This document shows, in pieces, positions 5,409 through 10,077 of a DNA stretch of 10,077 bases. Both the position numbers and the translations under genes were made by a program. The DNA is from an uncultured Trueperaceae bacterium (GTDB taxonomy: Bacteria; Deinococcota; Deinococci; Deinococcales; Trueperaceae), in assembly GCA_937907415.1 (NCBI GenBank), contig CALCHY010000320.1, forward strand, positions 1 to 10,077, in the 5' to 3' direction. The notes under the pieces are model-generated. The model searched no databases. It was not told the DNA's origin and was given only the letters and a program-made list of their open reading frames with translations. The stretch's first letter is position 1, and each line of letters starts with the position of its first letter.

Positions 5409-6214
5409 CGGACGCCCGCGGGGTCGGCGTGTGCGACGCGGCGTTCGCGCCCGAGGCGGAACCAGTGGAAGAAGATGACGATGAAGGGGATGCCGAAGGC
5501 GATCTGGCCGGCGACGTTCATGAACGCCCCGCTCAGCGCCTGGTCCTCGAGCGCGGACAGGGGGAAGAGGCGCGGGGCGAGCTCGTACGCCGGGTAGAGC
5601 ACGTAGTCGGAGAAGGTCACGGCCGCGAACACGGGGAGCTGGGCGAGGGGGAGGGCGAAGAGGTAGATGAGCTGCACGCCCGGTGCCAGCCGCGGCAGTT
5701 CCGGCACCCGGCTCATCAGCGGCCACCACAGCATGAGCGAGAAGGTCAGGAACACCAGGTGCTGGGTGTGGTGGACGAAGCTGTTGGTCAGCGCCGGGCT
5801 GTAGATGGCCGGCAGGTGCCAGATGGAGAAGGCGAGGCTGAACACCGAGAACGTCACCACGGGGTGGAGGAGCGCCCGGCTCACGGGCCGCACGGCGCGC
5901 GCGAGCAGCAGCGGGCGCGCCACCCAGCCGGGCAGCCCCATCAGGAGCATGGGCGCCACCACGTAGGAGAGCAGCGTGTGCTGCAGCATGTGCATGGTCA
6001 GCGAGTAGCGCTCGGCCAGGTCGTGCAGGGGCGAGCCGTCGACCAGGTACATGGTGGCGATGCCGGCCGTGAACCAGGCCGCCTGCCCCTTGGGGAACGG
6101 CGCGCCCGGCGCCAGCCGGCGGCGCAGCGGGCCGACCGCCAGGAGGTAGGCCACCAGGGCGGCGAAGAGGCCGCCGATCAGCACCGGGTCGGTCTGCCAG
6201 CTCGCGTAGATCAC
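5405..6214 (-). CDS. ctaG: Cytochrome c oxidase assembly protein, caa3-type CtaG
   Basis: A 269-residue polytopic membrane protein with about seven hydrophobic segments. It matches the caa3 CtaG family, which helps put copper into cytochrome oxidase in bacteria lacking Cox11-type factors. Diagnostic residues are SLTMHMLQHTLLSYVVAPMLL with H75 and H79, IWHLPAIY with H133, and NSFVHHTQHLVFL with H148/H149/H152. These His/Met-rich membrane motifs are thought to handle copper. The start is GTG 6214, just after a short linking frame that overlaps it; there is no good Shine-Dalgarno. It lies directly downstream of the YtkA/FixH-like gene, a partner often seen with CtaG. It probably shares the divergent, ArsR-facing promoter near 6940. 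Confidence 0.88.
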   Translation of the reverse strand: MIYASWQTDPVLIGGLFAALVAYLLAVGPLRRRLAPGAPFPKGQAAWFTAGIATMYLVDGSPLHDLAERYSLTMHMLQHTLLSYVVAPMLLMGLPGWVARPLLLARAVRPVSRALLHPVVTFSVFSLAFSIWHLPAIYSPALTNSFVHHTQHLVFLTFSLMLWWPLMSRVPELPRLAPGVQLIYLFALPLAQLPVFAAVTFSDYVLYPAYELAPRLFPLSALEDQALSGAFMNVAGQIAFGIPFIVIFFHWFRLGRERRVAHADPAGVR

Positions 6215-6273
6215 CGTGCGCCGCCGGTGGGGGCTGACGCGCGCGGGGCGGGGGTCGAGTACGGCCAGTTCAT
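6211..6273 (-). CDS. Possible 20-codon linking ORF between ytkA-like gene and ctaG
   Basis: ATG 6273 overlaps the stop of the upstream gene (ATGA). The frame of 20 residues (MNWPYSTPAPRA...) ends in a TGA that overlaps the GTG start of ctaG (GTGA). It bridges exactly the 55-bp gap. It probably carries ribosomes from one gene to the next rather than making a functional peptide. Chance in GC-rich DNA cannot be excluded. Confidence 0.25.
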   Translation of the reverse strand: MNWPYSTPAPRASAPTGGAR

Positions 6274-6932
6274 CTGTTCTTCTCCGTCCTGGGCGCCACC
6301 TCGGGCGCCGGTTGCGTGTCGGGTGGGCCGTCCGTCCCGGCGGTCGGGTCCTCGCGCTTGCGGCCGCCGCGCAGGACGAGGAGCGTGACGGCGGCCCCCA
6401 CGAGCAGCGGCACGCCGAGGAGCCACACTAGCCAGGTGCCCAGCCCCTGCGGGCCGGTGGCGGTGGGCGGGAATAGGAAGCCGCGGTTGGCGGCCGTGAA
6501 CAGCGGCCCGCTGCCGTAGTCGAGCTCCACCAGCGCCTGCGCCTCCTCCTGGCGGAAGGTGCGGTCGCGCAGCCGCAAGGCGTAGGCGCCCACCGCCGGC
6601 AGGACGGCCGTGGCCTCGTAACGGCCGGGCGTAGTGGTCTCCGTAAGCCGCAGGGGCGCGGCCGTGACTTCGCTCTCGGCGTCCTTCTCTAGGAACTCGG
6701 CCAGCAGCACCGCGTCCTCGGTCGGCACCCCGAAGGGGTCGATCAGCTCCACGCGCAGGGTGAAGGGTCGGCCGGGCGGGGGGGCGGCCGGCTCGCTCGC
6801 GAGCGAGCCGATCACGATGGTGGCGTGCGCTAACGCCATCCCGCCCGCCAGGAGGGGGAGGGCGGCCAGCCAGGCGCGGGCGCGCCGGGGGAGCGGGCGG
6901 GTGGCGGGCGGGAAGGCGCGGGGCACGAACAT
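6270..6932 (-). CDS. FixH/YtkA-like membrane-anchored protein
   Basis: A 220-residue protein. A basic N-terminus and hydrophobic segment (about 19-37, ending AHA) form a signal peptide or anchor. An extracytoplasmic beta-sandwich-like domain follows (about 38-140), with PPPGRPFTLRVELIDPFGVP and a late PGRYEATAVLPAVGAYALRL, the pattern of YtkA/FixH-type domains. Then come a transmembrane helix at 165-187 (GTWLVWLLGVPLLVGAAVTLLVL) and a charged cytoplasmic tail. Proteins of this kind accompany cytochrome oxidase assembly and copper genes; a direct copper site is not obvious because Met/His are scarce. The start is ATG 6932, or GTG 6926 (codon 3), which lies seven bases after a TATAGT box and would suit leaderless translation. 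It is first gene of the operon with ctaG. Confidence 0.65.
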   Translation of the reverse strand: MFVPRAFPPATRPLPRRARAWLAALPLLAGGMALAHATIVIGSLASEPAAPPPGRPFTLRVELIDPFGVPTEDAVLLAEFLEKDAESEVTAAPLRLTETTTPGRYEATAVLPAVGAYALRLRDRTFRQEEAQALVELDYGSGPLFTAANRGFLFPPTATGPQGLGTWLVWLLGVPLLVGAAVTLLVLRGGRKREDPTAGTDGPPDTQPAPEVAPRTEKNR

Positions 6933-6934
6933 TA

Positions 6935-6961
6935 CTATATCCGCATCGAGTGATATAGACT
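6935..6961. promoter_or_regulatory. Shared palindromic operator and divergent leaderless-type promoters
   Basis: CTATATC (6935-6941) and GATATAG (6952-6958) form a perfect 7-bp inverted repeat with a 10-bp spacer, in an AT-rich island within very GC-rich DNA. Rightward, TATAGA (6954-6959) or TAGACT (6956-6961) is a -10 box 5-7 bp before ATG 6967. Leftward, the other arm gives TATAGT (6939-6934) seven bases before GTG 6926. ArsR/SmtB repressors bind AT-rich inverted repeats over their own promoters, so the adjacent ArsR is the likely ligand. Occupancy would then shut both directions. No clear -35 is seen. Confidence 0.6.
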
Positions 6962-6966
6962 AGCGC

Positions 6967-7008
6967 ATGCCATCCGCCCCCGCTCGCCGCACGATGGTGA
7001 CGTCATGA
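6967..7008 (+). CDS. Possible 13-codon leader ORF overlapping arsR start
   Basis: ATG 6967 follows the -10 box by 5-7 bp and opens a 13-codon frame (MPSAPARRTMVTS). Its TGA overlaps the arsR ATG (ATGA at 7005-7008). The arsR start lacks a Shine-Dalgarno, so a leaderless mRNA translating this frame could deliver ribosomes to arsR. This is inferred from positions alone. Confidence 0.3.
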   Translation: MPSAPARRTMVTS

Positions 7009-7394
7009 AGCGGCACGAGATCGCCTTCCCCCCGCACCCGCACGACGCGGCGAGGGTGGTGCGCACCTTCAAGGCGCTGGCGGACGCCACGCGCGTCGCA
7101 CTCCTCTTGCGCCTCAGCGCCGGCGAGCAGAGCGTGGGCGAGCTGGTCGACGCCCTGGGCGCGCCGCAGAGCAGCGTGTCGCGCCACCTGGCGGTGCTGC
7201 GCGCCGCCGAGCTGGTCACCACGCGCCGCGACGGCACCACCGTCCACTACCGCCTGGCGAACGCCCACGTCGGCGATCTCGTCAACGAGGCGTTCTCCCA
7301 TGCCGAGCACGAGCGGCTGGGGCTGCCCGACCACGGCGCGGAGGTCGCGGCGCCCGCGGCGCGTGCGGACGGCGAGGCGGCGGGCGACAACTGA
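7005..7394 (+). CDS. ArsR/SmtB-family metal-sensing repressor with alpha-5 site
   Basis: A 129-residue winged-helix repressor. The recognition region QSVGELVDALGAPQSSVSRHLAVLRAAELV (split over residues 42-71) and the wing TRRDGTTVHYRL are typical of ArsR/SmtB. The arsenic-type CVC motif is absent: the equivalent stretch is EQSVGELVD, without cysteine. Instead the last helix carries N86-A-H88-x10-H99-A-E-H102, the alpha-5 site of CzrA/SmtB (D-x-H-x10-H-x-x-H/E) with Asn in place of the first Asp. This predicts zinc, cobalt or nickel sensing, not arsenic. Metal binding would release the operator at 6935-6958. The tail after 110 is disordered-looking. It overlaps the downstream MFS gene (TGATG), so it probably controls that exporter and perhaps the divergent ctaG operon. 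Confidence 0.88.
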   Translation: MKRHEIAFPPHPHDAARVVRTFKALADATRVALLLRLSAGEQSVGELVDALGAPQSSVSRHLAVLRAAELVTTRRDGTTVHYRLANAHVGDLVNEAFSHAEHERLGLPDHGAEVAAPAARADGEAAGDN

Positions 7395-8629
7395 TGCAGG
7401 CGCTGGCCGCCTTCGGCGCCCTCCGCAACCCGCGCTTCGCGCGCCTCTACGCCGCCCAGGCCATCAGCCAGGTGGGCGACGCCCTCACCTGGGTGGCGCT
7501 GGCGCTGCTCGCCTACGAGCTGGCCGGCGCCGACGCCGCCGTGGTGCTGGGCGTGGCGCTCACCCTGCGCGTGAGCGCCTTCGTGGTGCTCTCCCCCTGG
7601 GCGGGGGTGCTGGCGGACCGGGTGGAGCGCCGGCGGCTGCTGTTCGTGACGCACCTGGGCCGCGCCGCCGTCATCGCGCTGATGCCGTTCGTCACCGACG
7701 TGTGGCAGGTGTACGCGCTGACGCTGTTGCTCAACGCCTTCACCGCCTTCTTCACCCCCACCAACCAGGCGACCGTGCCGCTGCTGGTGGGTCGCGCCGA
7801 GGCGGGGCGCGCCTTCGCGCTGTCGAGCGCCACCACCGAACTCCTCGGCATCATCGGCCCCGGCCTCGCCGGCGTCCTGGCCGCCTGGGCGGGTGGGCGC
7901 ACGCTCTTCTTCCTGGTGGCCGTCACCTTCCTGCTGGCCGCCCTGCTCACCCTCACCCTGCCCAGCCTGCGGGCGAACGGGGGCGGCGGGGCGGCGGTCG
8001 ACCGCTGGCGCGACGTGCGCGACGGCAGCGCGCGCCTGTGGCGCGACCCGCCCATCCGCTTCGCGCTGCTGATGGAGCTCGTCGCCGCCATCACCGGCGC
8101 GCTCATCCTGACGGTGACGATAGTGCGCGTCAAGGACGGCCTAGGCCTGGGCGACGTCCAGTACGGCTGGGCGATGGCGCTCTACGGTCTCGGCGCCACC
8201 CTCGCCTCGTTGGCGTTCGGCGCGGCCGGCTCCCGCGTGCCGCGCACCCTCATCATCCTGGTGGGCGCGGCCGTGACCTCCGTGGCCCTCCTGCCCGCCG
8301 ACGCCGCCCCCTACCTCCCCCTCCTGGGTCTGTGGCTGCTGGCGGGGGTGGGCCAGAACTGGGTCAACCTCCCCACCGAGACGCTGCTCGCCGAGCGCAC
8401 CGAAGAGCACGCCCAGGGGCGCGTCTACGGGGCGCACTTCGCCTGGAGCCACCTGTGGTGGGTGTTCGCCTACCCGCTCGCCAGCCTGCTGAGCACGCGC
8501 TTCCCGGACAGCGCCTTCCTCTACGGCGGCCTGCTCGCCCTGGCGAGCCTGACCCTCATCACCCTGGGCCTGCGCCGCGGCGTGACGCTGCGCCCGCGGC
8601 GCGCTGCGGCTGAGGCGGAGCCCCCCTGA
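7394..8629 (+). CDS. MFS transporter, predicted efflux pump
   Basis: A 411-residue major facilitator with about twelve hydrophobic helices in two halves joined by a basic cytoplasmic loop near residues 195-215. It opens with FGALRNPRFARLYAAQAISQVGDALTW split over residues 7-33. MFS motif A is clear at 71-83 (GVLADRVERRRLL). The overall style is that of the MFS_3-like exporter group (EntS/NreB-like). It starts at ATG 7394, sharing one base with the arsR stop, so the two are translated together. The pairing with an alpha-5 metal sensor suggests divalent-metal export (for example Ni, Co or Zn). No histidine-rich tail is present to support a particular ion, so the substrate is uncertain. Confidence 0.85.
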   Translation: MQALAAFGALRNPRFARLYAAQAISQVGDALTWVALALLAYELAGADAAVVLGVALTLRVSAFVVLSPWAGVLADRVERRRLLFVTHLGRAAVIALMPFVTDVWQVYALTLLLNAFTAFFTPTNQATVPLLVGRAEAGRAFALSSATTELLGIIGPGLAGVLAAWAGGRTLFFLVAVTFLLAALLTLTLPSLRANGGGGAAVDRWRDVRDGSARLWRDPPIRFALLMELVAAITGALILTVTIVRVKDGLGLGDVQYGWAMALYGLGATLASLAFGAAGSRVPRTLIILVGAAVTSVALLPADAAPYLPLLGLWLLAGVGQNWVNLPTETLLAERTEEHAQGRVYGAHFAWSHLWWVFAYPLASLLSTRFPDSAFLYGGLLALASLTLITLGLRRGVTLRPRRAAAEAEPP

Positions 8630-8772
8630 CGCGCGCCCACCAGAACGAGCGGCACGGCTTCCGCCAGCCATGCGTTTGATCGGCGCCGCATCACCGCTCC
8701 CAAGCGCTCAATAACCTGCTCGCTCCTTCATCAAGGCCCCGCGCCAACAGCACGCGCGAGACGGCGCCGGCC

Positions 8773-8796
8773 TAGGAATTGATCGGACGATTCCTA
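8773..8796. promoter_or_regulatory. Palindromic operator-like site upstream of the copper-storage gene
   Basis: TAGGAAT (8773-8779) and ATTCCTA (8790-8796) form a perfect 7-bp inverted repeat with a 10-bp spacer, about 60 bp before the start codon. TATCTT at 8795-8800 overlaps the right arm and could be the -10 box. The regulator is unknown; the geometry matches the arsR-side palindrome but the arm sequence differs. Elsewhere in the 8630-8858 gap I see no gene or RNA. Confidence 0.45.
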
Positions 8797-8858
8797 TCTT
8801 GCGCATCCGTACCTGGACTCGTTGTTAGCGCCGCTAGCGTTGGGCCGGGAGGTAATCC

Positions 8859-9266
8859 ATGATGCAAGCAGCCGACATGTTTCGGACCCACCCGCGCCAG
8901 TCCCAGGTCGAGTTCTCCGTGCTGGCGGAGTGCGTCGACGAATGCTACGCCTGCGCTCAGTCCTGCACCACCTGCGCCGACGCCTGCCTGGGGGACCCGA
9001 GCGTGGCTGAGCTGGTGCGCTGCATCCGCCTCAATGAGGACTGCAAGGCGGCGTGTTTCGCAACGGGCGAGATGCTCTCGCGCGTGACTGAGGCCGACTG
9101 GAGCGTCCTGCGCGCGCAGGTGCGGGCGTGCCTCACGGCGTGCCAGGTGTGCGGCGCGGAGTGCGAGAAGCACGCCGGGCACATGGAGCATTGCCGCGTC
9201 TGCGCCGAGGCCTGCCGCGCGTGCGAGCAGGCGTGCCAGGCCCTGCTGGACGCGGTCCCAGCCTGA
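8859..9266 (+). CDS. Four-helix-bundle copper-storage protein (Csp/DUF326 type)
   Basis: A 135-residue protein with 18 cysteines, mostly in CxxC/CxxxC steps along four amphipathic helices: C25, 29, 32, 36, 39, 43; C55, 62, 66; C91, 95, 98, 102; C112, 115, 119, 122, 126. H105, H108 and H111 sit at one end of the bundle, where copper is thought to enter. Csp proteins hold many Cu(I) ions inside the bundle as tetramers. No Tat or Sec signal is visible, so it resembles the cytosolic Csp3 group, which stores or buffers copper in the cytoplasm. The start ATG 8859 has GGGAGGT five bases upstream; ATG 8862 is an alternative. It is probably monocistronic and converges with the next gene. The family call is strong. 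Confidence 0.9.
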   Translation: MMQAADMFRTHPRQSQVEFSVLAECVDECYACAQSCTTCADACLGDPSVAELVRCIRLNEDCKAACFATGEMLSRVTEADWSVLRAQVRACLTACQVCGAECEKHAGHMEHCRVCAEACRACEQACQALLDAVPA

Positions 9267-9333
9267 GCCATAGGCGCGAGGGCGTGCTGCTAACTGCGCG
9301 TCCATAAGTTCAGGCCAGAGATGCCGCGGCCCG

Positions 9334-10077
9334 TCAGGCGAGGGCCTTCCCAAGCGACTCGAGGTGATCCGTCAGGCGGCGCGCCTCGGCCGCGCGGCGG
9401 GCCGCTGCCGCCTCGATGGCCGCATTCCAGCTTCGGCGTTCCGCGAGCACGCCGCGCGCCCTGCCCAAGATGGCTTGAACGTCCGCGTCCGAGGGCTGCT
9501 CGGGGAACACGTGGATGTCGGGGTAGCCGAGCATCTGCTGCACGCTGGCGGTCTTGTGCGAGTCGGCGCCCAGCAGCACGCCCGGCACGCCGCCCAAGCC
9601 CGCCAGGATGGCGGGGTGGTAACGGCCCGTCACTACCAGTTCGGCGTGCGCCAGGATTTCGGTGGCCACCATGACGTTGGTGTCCGCCGGCACCAGCGGC
9701 AGGCCCAGCTCGTGCGCCAGCTCCTCCAGGAAGGCGTCGCCCGTCGAGCTCACCGTCACCACCAGCGGGTACCCCAGCTCCGGCAGCGCCTGAAGCAGGC
9801 GCCGGTACGAGGCGGCCGCCCGCTTAGGGTCCTTGGCGGCCTCCGAGCTGCCGCCCACGCAGATGTACGGCCGTTGGAAGTCCCAGGTCCCCAGCCGATC
9901 GGGGCGTTCGTGGAAGGGAGTCAGGTACTCGGGGCGCGCCAGGAGGTCGCGCCCGCGCCCTACGCGCCCCTTCCAGGCGAAGACGCTGTCGGGTACGTAA
10001 ACCGAGGCCACCTCGGGCGCCACCTCGCGGAGGAACGCCTGCGACCAGGGGTCGCGCGTCGTCACCAGGCGCGCCTG
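9334..10077 (-). CDS. Polysaccharide pyruvyl transferase family protein (partial, N-terminus off window)
   Basis: The C-terminal roughly 247 residues of a GT-B-like enzyme. Recognisable parts are VTTRDPWSQAFL near the left end of the visible protein, YICVGGS, PLVVTVSSTGDAFLEEL, LPLVPADTN and VVTGRYHPAILAGLGGVP, the last being the conserved (R)xH-containing loop of this family. The frame stays open to the window edge (codons for QARL precede GTG 10065), and the RDP motif is usually internal. The GTG is therefore not the start, and 80-120 residues are probably missing. Such enzymes put ketal pyruvate on cell-wall or exopolysaccharide sugars. A CsaB-like role in anchoring S-layer proteins is possible in Deinococcota but unproven here. 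It converges with the copper-storage gene, 67 bp apart. Confidence 0.8.
   Translation of the reverse strand, partial: QARLVTTRDPWSQAFLREVAPEVASVYVPDSVFAWKGRVGRGRDLLARPEYLTPFHERPDRLGTWDFQRPYICVGGSSEAAKDPKRAAASYRRLLQALPELGYPLVVTVSSTGDAFLEELAHELGLPLVPADTNVMVATEILAHAELVVTGRYHPAILAGLGGVPGVLLGADSHKTASVQQMLGYPDIHVFPEQPSDADVQAILGRARGVLAERRSWNAAIEAAAARRAAEARRLTDHLESLGKALA

Noticed and set aside
5372..6388. 338-codon plus-strand open frame across ctaG
   Set aside because: Antisense to a clearly recognisable CtaG; its translation is dominated by His/Gln/Arg/Glu/Gly, the typical reverse-strand image of a GC-rich membrane-protein gene.
7300..8613. 437-codon plus-strand open frame offset from the MFS gene
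   Set aside because: Arg/Pro/His-rich out-of-frame image of the MFS transporter; no domain pattern.
8630..8858. tRNA, small RNA or riboswitch in the 229-bp gap before the copper-storage gene
   Set aside because: No cloverleaf or recognisable riboswitch core seen by eye; only the palindrome and a Shine-Dalgarno stand out.

Overview
The window looks like part of a GC-rich bacterial chromosome, in two compositional halves. A Deinococcota (Truepera/Deinococcus-like) or actinobacterial host would fit. The clues are very high GC with GC-rich third codon positions right of about 4070, -10-like boxes placed almost directly against start codons (a leaderless style common in Deinococcota and Actinobacteria), a caa3-type CtaG protein, and a possible CsaB-like pyruvyl transferase at the right edge. 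The taxonomic call is inference; no rRNA or other marker is present.

Region 1 (1-about 4037, minus strand) is one end of a Tn7-like transposon. Reading leftward it carries tnsA (endonuclease), tnsB (DDE transposase) and tnsC/tniB (AAA+ ATPase, cut by the window edge). It is tightly packed and visibly less GC-rich than the neighbouring genes. The notable feature is that tnsB is interrupted by an in-frame TAG at 2892-2894. The N-terminal 65 codons, coupled to tnsA by an ATGA overlap, lie in the same frame as the catalytic part. Upstream of tnsA is a non-coding end of about 200 bp with a promoter, small palindromes and a TGTC-type candidate terminus at 4037. That terminus is only 35 bp past the stop codon of an arsenate reductase gene that reads toward the element, the same geometry as Tn7 beside glmS.

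Region 2 (4073-5199) is host sequence. It holds a thioredoxin-type arsenate reductase (arsC), a possible tiny membrane ORF coupled to it, and a divergent VOC/glyoxalase-family gene. A long hairpin (5347-5408) lies between the converging VOC gene and ctaG.

Region 3 (5405-8629) is a divergent metal/respiration locus. On the minus strand are a YtkA/FixH-like membrane-anchored protein and the copper-linked cytochrome oxidase assembly factor CtaG. On the plus strand are an ArsR/SmtB-type sensor with a CzrA/SmtB-like alpha-5 metal site and an MFS exporter joined to it by a TGATG overlap. The short gap between the two operons holds one CTATATC-N10-GATATAG palindrome whose arms are also the likely -10 boxes of both promoters, so one repressor could control both directions.

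Region 4 (8630-10077) has a cysteine-rich four-helix copper-storage protein (Csp/DUF326 type, 18 Cys) behind a second 7-N10-7 palindrome. It faces a polysaccharide pyruvyl transferase family gene that runs off the right edge. Overall, the host part is a metal-handling neighbourhood (As, Cu, probably Zn/Ni/Co) with a Tn7-like element lodged at its edge.
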